From Tritrichomonas musculus (taxonomy: Eukaryota; Parabasalia; Tritrichomonadida; Tritrichomonadidae), in the NCBI GenBank assembly GCA_039105265.1, contig JAPFFF010000064.1:682001-746000 (forward strand): 64,000 bases of DNA, given 5' to 3'. The stretch's first letter is position 1; every line of letters begins with the position of its first letter. Under the pieces are notes generated by a model. The model ran no database searches. It was not told the origin of the DNA and saw only the letters and a list, made by a program, of their open reading frames with translations. Positions 9,953 through 19,304 of this stretch are shown one piece after another. The position numbers were made by a program, and so were the translations under genes.

Positions 9953-10220
9953 TATATGTAGTGGAAATAAAAAATAAAAAAATTTTTAAAAAATATAATT
10001 TTTGAAAAATTGTAAAAACTTAGTTATCCTATCAAAACATAATGAGTTGATAAAGGGTTCCAGAAAATTATTCAAATGTATAGGTTAGTAATGGAAACAC
10101 GGGTAAAAACAATAACAAGTACACATACCTGATTTTTTATACCTGAGCTTGTTGGCTTGCAAGGTATGCTGGGCAAGGTACGAGTAAAATTATTAGATGG
10201 TCATCCCGCACAGACCATTA
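9953..10220. other. Junction between Maverick and host DNA
   Basis: The first 60 bases are A/T runs; after about 10,010 the composition becomes mixed. The element end and its target duplication should be here, but without the left terminus neither can be identified. Confidence 0.35.
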
Positions 10221-11420
10221 CTACTCTGGTTCCAAGAATGGAAAAAATGATTGACGAATTTGATACTTTTTATCGTCAGTACAAGTTTCCTCCAGCAATT
10301 CCTCAAGATATTGAAGACGTTTATCACTTTTGCAAAGATCCCAAATATAAAATGGGATCTTTGTTTGATCAAATACATGTGTTCTTAATTTCATCATTTC
10401 GTCAAGATTGATTTTTATTTTACTATCATCAAAAGAGAGATGTGATTCTTCAATGAACTTAATGTACTTAAAATACTCATCCTTGTCAACTTTTTCTATT
10501 CTGAGTAGGGGCTTTTTACCTTTTAAATATTTGAGTGCAGGTATTGGTTTAATTTCATCATCATCTTCTTCTTTTATGATGAATTCTGAGTTCGTTTTTA
10601 ATTCATTTACTATTTGGTCGAATGTTGGTCTCATTTTCGGATCTTGTGACCAACATCTCTCAATTAAATTTTTGTATGCTTTATGAATTGGTGCATCAAA
10701 TTTTGGTCTTTTACCACTTTTTGAAAGCCATGCATTTGCTGAATATTTATAAGGCTTCTTTCTTTGTAATATGATTTGATACATCAAAATGCCAAAAGCG
10801 TAGACATCGCTTGCTTTACTGTATTCTAAATTAAATAAAACTTCTGGCGCTATGTATTCAACTTTTCCATTTATTCTGAATTCTTTTAAAGGTTCGTTTT
10901 CTGGAATTTCTTTACAATTTTCGAAACCAGAAATTTTCGGATACATCGATCGATCTAGATAAATATTTTTAATATCGATATTTTTGTGTAAAATATTGTG
11001 AGAATGCAAATATGCCATGCCTGAAGCAATTCCAAATAGATTAATTAACTTTTTAGTAGAATTGAATTGATCGGAATTAATATTAGTTTTAATTGAGCCT
11101 TTTGTTACAGGTTCCATGATGACAACCGGCTTTAATTTATCTTTAAAATTGGTTAAACTGTATCCATAGCATTTTTGAATCGCAGGATGATTTAATTTTA
11201 AATTAATGTTAACTTCTCTATAAAATGAATTAATCTTTTGTATAGTAAAATTTTGAAATAATAATCTGGAAATTTTGGCAATGTGTTTGGCTCCATTTAA
11301 AATATTTACAATGACAAACCTTTTCCAATATATATCAGATTCATCAAACTTTTCTTGTTTTTCGAATATCTTTAAATCAATTTTACCAAGGCCATCGTTT
11401 TGTTGCGTTTTTTTAATCAT
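10221..11420 (-). CDS. TKL-family pseudokinase
   Basis: About 399 residues from the ATG at 11420. The kinase fold runs over roughly residues 15-275: an HIAKISR segment supplies the beta-3 lysine, and YIAPEVLF and SDVYAFGILMYQI mark the activation-segment end and helix F, as in tyrosine-kinase-like kinases. The catalytic loop reads HKNIDIKN where HRDLKPEN is expected, and the magnesium motif reads SGFEN where DFG is expected, so both catalytic aspartates are absent. A glycine-rich loop is not visible. A C-terminal tail of about 120 charged residues follows. It probably acts as a scaffold or allosteric partner rather than a phosphotransferase (inference). The tail ends close to the presumed Maverick boundary, so its last residues might derive from the insertion. 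Confidence 0.8.
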   Translation of the reverse strand: MIKKTQQNDGLGKIDLKIFEKQEKFDESDIYWKRFVIVNILNGAKHIAKISRLLFQNFTIQKINSFYREVNINLKLNHPAIQKCYGYSLTNFKDKLKPVVIMEPVTKGSIKTNINSDQFNSTKKLINLFGIASGMAYLHSHNILHKNIDIKNIYLDRSMYPKISGFENCKEIPENEPLKEFRINGKVEYIAPEVLFNLEYSKASDVYAFGILMYQIILQRKKPYKYSANAWLSKSGKRPKFDAPIHKAYKNLIERCWSQDPKMRPTFDQIVNELKTNSEFIIKEEDDDEIKPIPALKYLKGKKPLLRIEKVDKDEYFKYIKFIEESHLSFDDSKIKINLDEMMKLRTHVFDQTKIPFYIWDLCKSDKRLQYLEELLEETCTDDKKYQIRQSFFPFLEPE

Positions 11421-12104
11421 CAAAATGCTGTAAAATAAAATTACACTTTATTATACACCTTTGGTCAAAATTATATTTAATTTCACCTTTGCATTCAAAA
11501 TATTATATGGTTTACAAATATTATAAAATTCTAATTTGAGTAGAAGTGTAGCATTCAATTTTGAGAATATTCTGAATATGCGATTATGATAAAACATTAA
11601 AATGGAATTATAAAAATAAAAAAAAAAATAATTTCAATATTTATTAATATTTTATATATTTAATATTAATATTTGTTTTTATATTAGTTCCTCTTTAAGT
11701 ATATTTTTTTGTACGATATTAATAAAAAAATAATTGAATAAATAAAGAAAATAAAATTAACGCAAGGCCAATTTTTTCACTAAGATTTTTCTTTTTGATA
11801 TATAATCTTCAATTTACCGAATACAAATGTGTATAATCTTCATGTGCTATGTAATGTAATATTTTACACTCGCTTCTATAATAGGTGTTTTTTTGTTACC
11901 ATGATTGATATTGAGAAAATGATTAAAATTTGAAAGGTCGGATATACATGTATGGGAATATTGAGATATGATTTAAAAAGTACAGTTCGTTAGCGAATCA
12001 AATATTTTAATATATTTTAGGTAAAATGTTATGTTTTAAAATTAATGTTATTTTTTAATTTCAAAATTTATAATTTTTATTTTATACTTAAATTGGTGTA
12101 AGAA
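11421..12104. other. AT-rich intergenic DNA, no gene seen
   Basis: Long A and T runs, no open frame with protein-like composition, no RNA gene recognised. Confidence 0.6.
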
Positions 12105-13659
12105 ATGAGTACAGGAAATAACGAAAACATGAAACAAGATATTGAGGCAAATTTTGATAAGTTAGATTTATATAAAACAATCTTGGAGAGAGAACTAGAG
12201 CATCTCTCCAGAATGTCAAAAGAACAATTACATTGAGCAATAAAGAAAACATGGCACTATCCATGAATGCAATCACTCCTCAGTCAGGCTTTACTCTTAT
12301 TCCAAATATTCCTGTCAAAAACAACGACTTCCTATGCCAGCAAGAAATGACAGTTTCTTTCGAGTGGAAGCAGTAATATCGAAGTCGAAAGAGTGGCTGC
12401 TTTTACCAACCAACAACTTTTAATAATTGCTCTTATTTAAATAACTTTATTTCAATTAACTGCGAAAATTGCAATTTACATGGAGGAATTGCATATGTAG
12501 GCTCTGCAACAAATACAAATATTTTTAATAATACGTTAGAAACATCTCGTAACGATACGAAAACATCTTTATTTTATATAGTAAATGCAATTGATAGTTT
12601 GTTCGAAAATAATATTATGCAAAGTTTAGTTCCCAATGAAAAGCAGATTACTTTATTTGAAATGCTAAAAGAAATAGAAAATTGCATATTTTCTTATAAT
12701 AGCATAACAAACGTCTCTGAAATTTATCTCACTGGAAATGTTGTAATTAGAAACGGTACATTTATATGCAAAGATGGGGATAAAATGAGTTCAATGTTTT
12801 TCTTTGACTATCCTTATTTTCCTAAAGAAATAACAAACTCAAAATTTTTATTTTTAACAGCATCAGATATCGTCATTTTTGATGGAAGCAAGGAATTTTA
12901 CTCTTTTTCATATTGCACATTTTCTAACAATTGCATTTTCCCTTATGAAGAAAAATATTTTAAGAAAACTGGCCTCATTCTGTATGATTCATCAAGTAGC
13001 TAAACATTAACTTTCAACGATATTTTTGAAAGTGCTTGTCCTAAACCAGCAACCAACATTTTCACTGCATCAAATATTTTCACAAATTCTAATATGTTCG
13101 AAACGTATATTTTCACTTCATCGAATATTTTCACTGCATCTAGAATTTTCACAGCATCGAATATTTTCACTGAATCAAATATTTTCACAAATTCGAATAA
13201 ATTCAATTCTACAGAATTTTTCAGAACAATTCCACGACAAACGCCAATATCTCAAAGAGAAACAAAATCTTTTTATATGTCTTTGACTGAAGTATACATA
13301 AAATCTGTTTCTCTCTCTGCTTCCTACATCTCTGAATATCAATCATACACCCACATGTGTACTACGTGATATATTTCTTGTCTCCTTCATACGTTCCAAC
13401 TTATTTATCGATCATAATTAATGAGAAGAAAGGAATTTCGAGAGAACAGCTGATTGGAGTTGTTTGTGGCACGACAGCAGTTTTCTTTGGTGTTTTGGGA
13501 ATAATCATCATGATCATTAAAAGAGAAAGGCAAAAGAAGAAAAAGTTGAATGACGACATCAGTTTTTCATCAGAAGAATCAGAAGACATTGAGAAAGAAA
13601 CATATATTCAATCTATTGAACATACAATTGATCGAAACAAAACTGATGAATGGATATAA
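12105..13659 (+). pseudogene. Broken surface adhesin gene (beta-helix-like repeats, transmembrane segment, basic tail)
   Basis: Successive fragments read as one decayed type I surface protein. A short 43-codon ORF at 12105 may be an unrelated start. From about 12290 an open frame carries Asn/Cys-rich beta-helix-like repeats (FNNCSYLNN, NCNLHGGIAYVG, NIFNNTL). In-frame TAA codons interrupt it near 12375 and at 13001-13003, and the same frame then continues with repeats of the form ASNIFTNSN. A frameshift near 13355 leads to a segment with a hydrophobic helix (LIGVVCGTTAVFFGVLGIII), a stop-transfer run RERQKKKK and an acidic cytoplasmic tail. That architecture (extracellular repeats, one membrane span, short charged tail) is typical of trichomonad surface proteins. 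At least two stops and one shift make it a pseudogene unless the assembly is wrong. Confidence 0.7.
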
Positions 13660-14902
13660 TTGTTCATCAACTATTTTCTTTTCCTTATTTTAAATTTATT
13701 AAACCATCTTTTCATCAAAAATTCTGGTTATTTAATTTGTGAAAGAAAAAATTAATCTTTAAAAATAATTTCTTTGATATATTTGGTGATAAAACGACCT
13801 TATATCGATCATTATTTCTATCAAAATTTTGTTTTGTTTCTAAAAATATTTATGATTTTGAAAATACTCATATTGGGTGATGTTTTTAAAAATTTTTTCT
13901 TATTGATTAGTTTGTTGAGTTAACTTTTTTATCTTAGAATCAAGCATTAGAAATGAACTAATATCATTGATGTACCCATTATTTTTAACTTTAATAAAAT
14001 GAAAATTTTAAATATAGATGAAAGTGTATTAACTATGCTTTTAAAAGAGTATAAAGCTCTTAAAATTGAAATTTATAATTGAAATTCTTATATATAAAGT
14101 GGTAATTGCATATAATATAGTAACACTTTATTACCCACCTCTCCCTAATTCGTAATGTACTAATTGACAAAATAAATTTTTTCTCAATTTTCATGAAATT
14201 GAATGGCAAATTTAACTTTTTGAGATGTTTATAAATTTTCTCTCAAAAAAAAAAAAATTTGAAAATTTTGATTTATTTTTTCTCAATGGAGTAGTAATAG
14301 TTTGTGAATAATGCCGGTTAAATAGTGGTGTTCAAAAATGAATCATAACTGCTAGCCAGAAATGAAAATATACATATTTTCCAGTATTGTACAAATTTTA
14401 CCTATATGTGAAGTTTACATTTATGTGTTCACTTATTTTTAAACTTCAAAATTTTCTTTTTCAAAATTCAAAGCCAAAAATGAATAATTAGGGTGAATAT
14501 ATTATAAAATTTATGTTAAAAATTTTTTAATATATATTAATTAGTATAAAATTTTTCAAAGTTCGATATTACACTGATTTAAATCTTTGAAAAAATAGTC
14601 CTTATGATATATTTTGTATCCAATAATAAATTAATCAGCTCAAAATAATATTATGTTAACTTTTATCTGGAAATATCATAAATATTATTTTATTTTTTCT
14701 GTTAAATTAAATGTTTCCAAACGAATAATTTAATATTTTATTTATTTAACTGTTTTTCAAATAATAATTAATCATATAATTATTTCTTATGAAGTTATTC
14801 TTGCGATAAATATTTTTATTTCATGAATTTTTTGTGAACATTTGAAAGGATTTTTTTTATGAATTTATCAATTACCTTGAAATGTTAAAAATCACTTTTT
14901 TT
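13660..14902. other. AT-rich intergenic DNA, no gene seen
   Basis: More than a kilobase of A/T-rich DNA with homopolymer runs; I see no open frame or RNA gene worth naming. Confidence 0.6.
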
Positions 14903-14973
14903 AGCGATCAATCTTTTACGGGGCTGGAACCAGCCCCGTAAAAGATTGGTCGTTATGGGGGCGAAGCCCCCAT
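14903..14973. repeat. Two adjacent GC-rich hairpins, second with a GCGAAGC core
   Basis: Arms CAATCTTTTACGGGGCTGG (from 14909) and its exact complement are separated by only two bases; with one or two mismatches the pairing extends outward by several more bases on each side. Six bases after its perfect arm ends, ATGGGGGC-GAA-GCCCCCAT (14955-14973) forms a second hairpin with a GCGAAGC centre, a sequence known for unusually stable mini-hairpins. They stand out sharply from the surrounding AT-rich DNA and lie about 40 bp before the left direct repeat of the next element. Confidence 0.85.
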
Positions 14974-15012
14974 TAAACAAATTTATTTTTTTTTTTCATC
15001 CTTTTCTAATTA

Positions 15013-15305
15013 TATTTTACATTTGAAATATGTCTTTAACAAGAAATTATTTAATTATTTCCAAAATTCATTAATATATTAACCTACTAACTTTTTAAAA
15101 CGCTTTTTTGAAATTTTATTAAAACATTTATTACATTTTGCAAAAATTATTATCTTTTCTTAAAATTTTATATAATTGATCTTTAATATAAAATATCCTA
15201 AACAACTAGATATACATAATTAAATAAAATTTTTTTTTATAGTTTCTGATTTGACTGAATTTCATTCATATCTAAAAAACTCAATCATATTTCGTGATTT
15301 CTTAA
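15013..15305 (+). repeat. Left ~293-bp direct repeat
   Basis: Starts TATTTTACATTTGAAATATG and ends at CTTAA. It matches 19014-19304 apart from two one-base homopolymer length differences and one substitution (TCGTGATT against TCGTTATT). AT-rich, no open frame. Confidence 0.95.
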
Positions 15306-15398
15306 CGTCCCTATCGGTCCGTTAACAACCCACACCATTTGGCCGCTGTGTAGTCATTTTTGAGAGCTCATTATCGTGGATAACAAACGTATTGAAAT

Positions 15399-15448
15399 CA
15401 TTTGTGAAAATCATTTGTGAAGGTCATTTGTGAAGGTCATTTGTGGTT
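15399..15448 (+). repeat. Iteron-like 13-bp tandem repeats
   Basis: Four copies of CATTTGTGAARRT, the last one imperfect, in direct tandem about 95 bp inside the left repeat and about 85 bp before the first gene of the cassette. Short directly repeated sites in this position recall replication-initiator or regulator binding arrays; function is inferred only from form. Confidence 0.6.
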
Positions 15449-15531
15449 AATGGGGTGTAAATTAACAGATAATAAATAATAAACTTTAAAATTAACTAAT
15501 TTTTCTTTGCTAAATATTTTTTTTTTACAAA

Positions 15532-15897
15532 ATGACAGAAGTTATGGTTTTAAAATGTACTTTAAAAGTTTCACCAAAGGTGAATTCTGCTGAGAAAGAG
15601 GTCGTAGATGACATTCTAAAAGATTATTTCGTTTGTAATGGTGTTGATTTAGTGCCAGTTTGTGATTATGATTGGGTAGAATACACAAAATTAACAAAAT
15701 TTTTACAAAATGCATCTGATTATTTGTATGTTGATGGAATGGAAAAACATCATATTCGTGGGGAAATTATTTGTGTTGTAAAATCTGGTAAATCAAATCA
15801 GGAATGGAGAATGGTTTTTAGAAATGGAATACTTATTGATGGACCGAATGATTTTCGTTGGATACCAAAAAAGAAATATGTAAAAGGAATGAAATAA
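15532..15897 (+). CDS. Small cassette protein 1, unknown function
   Basis: 121 residues with a mixed alpha/beta composition, no membrane segment, and a basic C-terminus (PKKKYVKGMK). It begins MTEVMVLKCTLKVS; the next gene begins MSYFLPIQCTFRLS. The shared pattern (hydrophobic run, Cys-Thr, alternating basic and hydrophobic residues, Ser) suggests a common N-terminal fold. The ATG follows an A/T-rich leader ending in TTACAAA. The next gene starts 18 bp after this stop in the same direction, so the two may be co-transcribed. I do not recognise the family; a nucleic-acid-binding or replication role would suit its position beside the iteron-like repeats but is unproven. Confidence 0.6.
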   Translation: MTEVMVLKCTLKVSPKVNSAEKEVVDDILKDYFVCNGVDLVPVCDYDWVEYTKLTKFLQNASDYLYVDGMEKHHIRGEIICVVKSGKSNQEWRMVFRNGILIDGPNDFRWIPKKKYVKGMK

Positions 15898-15915
15898 ATT
15901 TAAAAAATATCAAAA

Positions 15916-16614
15916 ATGTCATATTTTCTGCCAATACAATGTACTTTTAGACTTAGTCGAGCTTTTGATGCAAAAGAGATGAAGAAACATTTTAATTTTT
16001 TATTTCAAGATCCCAAAACATATGGTGAATGGAACATGAAGGGAGTCATTCTTGAACCAAAATATATGTATGAACCTCAACCTTTCAGTTGTGTTGAGAA
16101 TTTTTGTCTAGCGTTTGGTGAACATTTAGGTAAAATCAGAAGAATATGGCCAAATTGTAAAGGATATTTAATAGGTAAATTAGGTGATATGCAAAATGGG
16201 CATTTTGTTCCACTCGAAGGAAATCATAGTTTTCAGAAAATATCAATACCAAGGGGTGGAATAAATTCGAAACCATATAATGCCTTAATAAGAAAAGTCA
16301 GAAAAGGAAGTAAAAATCCAATAAAAGAATGGAATGAGACATCAAAAAGATATAATAAATATGATGAAGAGAGAGAAGAAGAGCATCGAAAATGGAGAGA
16401 AGAAGAAGAACAACGGAAACAACGTGATTTTGATGCAACAATGGAAGTAAATGATGGAGTTGCAGATTATGAAACTCCATTTTATGATGAACCACCAAAA
16501 AGAAGCAAAAAAAAGAAATCAAAGAAACAAAAGGTAGCTTATGAAAATGAATTTGATGATCCAAATTATTATGAAAATAGTGGTGTTGCAGAGGAAGTAC
16601 CTTTTTATGATTAA
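15916..16614 (+). CDS. Small cassette protein 2 with lysine-rich nuclear-localisation-like tail
   Basis: 232 residues. Residues 1-130 are globular and begin with the CTFRLS pattern shared with the preceding protein. About 135-175 is a highly charged helix (DEEREEEHRKWREEEEQRKQ), followed by an unstructured tail with a strong basic cluster KRSKKKKSKKQK, likely a nuclear localisation signal. The motif PFYD occurs twice, once before the basic cluster and once as the last four residues, suggesting a short linear binding motif. It ends 6 bp before the stop of the convergent protease gene. No named family recognised. Confidence 0.6.
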   Translation: MSYFLPIQCTFRLSRAFDAKEMKKHFNFLFQDPKTYGEWNMKGVILEPKYMYEPQPFSCVENFCLAFGEHLGKIRRIWPNCKGYLIGKLGDMQNGHFVPLEGNHSFQKISIPRGGINSKPYNALIRKVRKGSKNPIKEWNETSKRYNKYDEEREEEHRKWREEEEQRKQRDFDATMEVNDGVADYETPFYDEPPKRSKKKKSKKQKVAYENEFDDPNYYENSGVAEEVPFYD

Positions 16615-16620
16615 ATATTT

Positions 16621-18996
16621 TTATTTTGACTTATCTTTTTTTTTGTCATCTTTTTTAGGAAACTCAGTATATTTGAATCCATTAACGAGTAGAGATGTTT
16701 TTAATTCTTCTTTGATACGTATTCGAATTTCTGGTATATTCTTTTCAGTCCATGTCATTTCACCTTCATGAAGAAGATTCCTCATTACTTCCATTACAAA
16801 TACTCCACAATCATGCCAATTCTTTTGTGATGGACCAGGTAGGTATTTAATTTTTAGTTTCTTTTTTAAATTTTGAGCAAAAATGAATTTCTTAATATCA
16901 AGATAGACTTCAGGATAATCATAAAATGGAGTGGAATCAAAGAATTCAATAATACCTTTCTTATAACGAATAACAAATAAAATCCAATGTTCCAAGTTAT
17001 GATAAATTGGCCAGAGAACCATATCAAACTCAGATATTTTCAAATCCATATTGTCATGTGAAAGACTTGTGATGACGTCATCTTTTTTCATTCCTGCGAA
17101 ATAAAAACGATATTGTGGATGAATACCACAAATGAAGTCCATAATTCCTGGAGACAAAATCTTGACTTTTCCAATTTGTTTCACTTTCTTTCCATAACTT
17201 TTAAGGAGACTCGTATATCGTTCCATTACTTCTTGATCAATGTAATTGTGCATATTAAGCGGTTGTAATCCTGTACTGTCTATTGTATGAACTGGAGATT
17301 CGACTATCTCACCGTTTGGTAATTTAATATATGCAGTATCAGGACGTTTTGTTTTGGGAAATGGATTCTTTAATTCGTCTTTATAAAAATCGGAAAGTTT
17401 TTGAGCTGAGGTAGGAATTGCTGTTGAATCATTATTTGCAGCCAAAGGATTAATATCAGGAAACATTTCTTTTTGAACATCATAAGGAACTGGTGATTGA
17501 GATTGTGATGTTGATGATAGAGGTGATATTTGTGGAGTTTGTGATTTTTTAGGAGAAGGAACATAGTATTTCATTAATTTATCAAGCATTTGTTTCCTAA
17601 ATTTGGGAATATCTGATTGACTAAAATCAACATGATCATCAAGTATGATGTTTCGAGCATGATAAGCAACGAAAACTCCATCATCATATTTATTATCTTG
17701 ATATGGACCTTCATAATATACTGGCCATGAAGAATCTGCTCCTAAAGTTTTTAGAATATTATGTATTTTATTTTCAACTTTCGGGTATGTTGATTTTAAT
17801 GAATTAAATATTATGATTGATTCATATGCCAAATCAATTTGAATTAAAATCCAATTATTTTCAACCACCATTGGAAAGAGAATAAATGTGTAATCTCTTT
17901 TTAGATCTTTTATTTTTGCCAATCTTGGGTCAATTGATTTTAGATCCTTGAATAGTAATTTTGATTTTTTCGATAAAGAAGGATTAATAGAATTTACATG
18001 TGTCAAAATTAAAATATTCTCTTTCCTTTTCATTTTTTGAGCTTCATTTTCTAAATGTTGAATATAAGAATTAACAGTATTATCTGTCAGTTTTTTGTTT
18101 TGTTTAAGGGAATTCACATCTGAATCAGTAATTGTAATATTTTGATGTATTTGTGATTTTTGGGATGATTTTGGTGATTCAGATGGTGAGAGGGATGATA
18201 AAGTTGATGATAAAGGCATTGAGGATGGAAAAGATGATGATGATTCTGATAATTTTTGTGAATGTTTTTGTGAAAGTTTTTGTGATTTCTTTGGTGATGT
18301 CTTTGGTGATGTCTTAGATTCAAGTATTTCAACATCTGATGAATGTACTGGAGATGGTTTTTTGTCTTTTCGATGATATGGTTCCAATTCTTGTCGAATA
18401 TACTCTCTCATTTGATTTAATTCTGTTTTTGAAAATGTATCTTTTGAGAGAAAGTCTCTTGATTCATCAGAATCCATAAACATCATTGCTCTTGCCCAGA
18501 AACATACAAATACTCCACAATCATAAGGATTAGTTTGTCGAGGTTTATGAACCACAGTATGACCAAATGGCTTTTCATTATTTTCCAATCCAAGAATCTT
18601 TAAAATTTTATGAATAAATGGAATATCTTTTTTATGACTGTGAAATGTGAAAGAATCATATATAATAAAATCTCTATTTTGAAAATCAATTAACACTCCA
18701 AAATAATGGTTACCGTTGCTAACTCCAATTTTTTTATTATCATGAAGAATGATAGGAAGTAAAATATAATTGTAATATTTATTAATAGGTTCATTCTTTA
18801 ATTGGGGACAATATTCTTGAAGTTTTGCTTTTGTTATTTTACCTTTCATTCTTCGAATATTTTCGTTAAAAATATGAGTCAAAACAATCATATCTGAAAA
18901 TCCACCATTTTGCCTTATTAATTGATTATGTACATGTAAAAAATAACTTCCAACAACTTCGTCTTCAAGCCATGTTTTTGGTTCTAGAGAATTCAT
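16621..18996 (-). CDS. Triple Ulp1/C48-like cysteine protease; first and third domains look active, middle one dead
   Basis: 791 residues with three tandem SUMO-protease-like (clan CE) domains joined by Ser/Pro-rich linkers. Domain 1 (about 1-210) has GNHYFGVLID, IYDSF and NPYDCGVFVC, giving the His, Asp and Cys of the triad. Domain 2 (about 310-490) has NNWILIQID, IFNSL and NKYDDGVFV: the His is Asn, the Asp is Asn and the nucleophile Cys is Asp, so it cannot be a protease of this type. Domain 3 (about 590-775) has EHWILFVIR, FFDSTPF and NWHDCGVFV, an intact triad. The C-terminus is Lys/Asp-rich. Family members remove SUMO/ubiquitin-like modifiers or process virion proteins (adenovirus protease is in the same clan). 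It may counter host modification or mature the products of the neighbouring genes (inference). Confidence 0.85.
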   Translation of the reverse strand: MNSLEPKTWLEDEVVGSYFLHVHNQLIRQNGGFSDMIVLTHIFNENIRRMKGKITKAKLQEYCPQLKNEPINKYYNYILLPIILHDNKKIGVSNGNHYFGVLIDFQNRDFIIYDSFTFHSHKKDIPFIHKILKILGLENNEKPFGHTVVHKPRQTNPYDCGVFVCFWARAMMFMDSDESRDFLSKDTFSKTELNQMREYIRQELEPYHRKDKKPSPVHSSDVEILESKTSPKTSPKKSQKLSQKHSQKLSESSSSFPSSMPLSSTLSSLSPSESPKSSQKSQIHQNITITDSDVNSLKQNKKLTDNTVNSYIQHLENEAQKMKRKENILILTHVNSINPSLSKKSKLLFKDLKSIDPRLAKIKDLKRDYTFILFPMVVENNWILIQIDLAYESIIIFNSLKSTYPKVENKIHNILKTLGADSSWPVYYEGPYQDNKYDDGVFVAYHARNIILDDHVDFSQSDIPKFRKQMLDKLMKYYVPSPKKSQTPQISPLSSTSQSQSPVPYDVQKEMFPDINPLAANNDSTAIPTSAQKLSDFYKDELKNPFPKTKRPDTAYIKLPNGEIVESPVHTIDSTGLQPLNMHNYIDQEVMERYTSLLKSYGKKVKQIGKVKILSPGIMDFICGIHPQYRFYFAGMKKDDVITSLSHDNMDLKISEFDMVLWPIYHNLEHWILFVIRYKKGIIEFFDSTPFYDYPEVYLDIKKFIFAQNLKKKLKIKYLPGPSQKNWHDCGVFVMEVMRNLLHEGEMTWTEKNIPEIRIRIKEELKTSLLVNGFKYTEFPKKDDKKKDKSK

Positions 18997-19013
18997 TGAT
19001 TTATCATCAAAGT

Positions 19014-19304
19014 TATTTTACATTTGAAATATGTCTTTAACAAGAAATTATTTAATTATTTCCAAAATTCATTAATATATTAACCTACTAACTTTTTAAA
19101 ACGCTTTTTTGAAATTTTATTAAAACATTTATTACATTTTGCAAAAATTATTATCTTTTCTTAAAATTTTATATAATTGATCTTTAATATAAAATATCCT
19201 AAACAACTAGATATACATAATTAAATAAAATTTTTTTTATAGTTTCTGATTTGACTGAATTTCATTCATATCTAAAAACTCAATCATATTTCGTTATTTC
19301 TTAA
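19014..19304 (+). repeat. Right ~291-bp direct repeat
   Basis: Near-identical copy of 15013-15305 in the same orientation, starting 18 bp upstream of the protease start codon. Beyond it the sequences diverge at once (CTTAAATTATT here, CTTAACGTCC in the left copy), which defines the boundary sharply. Confidence 0.95.

Larger units (their letters stand above)
1..10100. mobile_element. Right-hand part of a Maverick/Polinton DNA element
   Basis: Five tightly packed genes include a protein-primed family B DNA polymerase, the hallmark of Mavericks, and a repetitive fibre-like protein expected of a virion-forming element. Spacers are short (14 to about 85 bp) and one convergent gene pair overlaps, unlike the host genes further right. 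The left end lies outside the window, so terminal inverted repeats cannot be matched. The right end must fall after the small gene ending at 9952 and before the host pseudokinase, whose stop codon is at 10221. Integrase, packaging ATPase and maturation protease genes, normal in this family, are not seen and would have to lie to the left. The family call is firm; the exact boundary is a guess. Confidence 0.85.
15013..19304. mobile_element. Candidate novel ~4-kb element bracketed by 292-bp direct repeats
   Basis: Two direct repeats (15013-15305 and 19014-19304) bracket 3.7 kb that is almost all coding: two small rightward genes and one leftward gene for a triple Ulp1-like protease, with only 6 bp between the convergent stops. 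The repeat-to-repeat distance is 4,001 bp. There is no reverse transcriptase, integrase or recognisable transposase, and I see no terminal inverted repeat inside the direct repeats. The geometry fits a circular ~4-kb DNA integrated by one crossover, an element with long terminal direct repeats, or a segmental duplication around a captured fragment. The first reading is favoured by compactness and by the short tandem repeats just inside the left end, but it is inference. Confidence 0.55.

Noticed and set aside
10157-10411. 84-codon plus-strand ORF over the Maverick junction
   Set aside because: Mostly antisense to the C-terminus of the pseudokinase and without a recognisable family.
15013-19304. 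LTR retrotransposon
   Set aside because: No reverse transcriptase, integrase, gag-like gene, primer binding site or TG...CA repeat ends.
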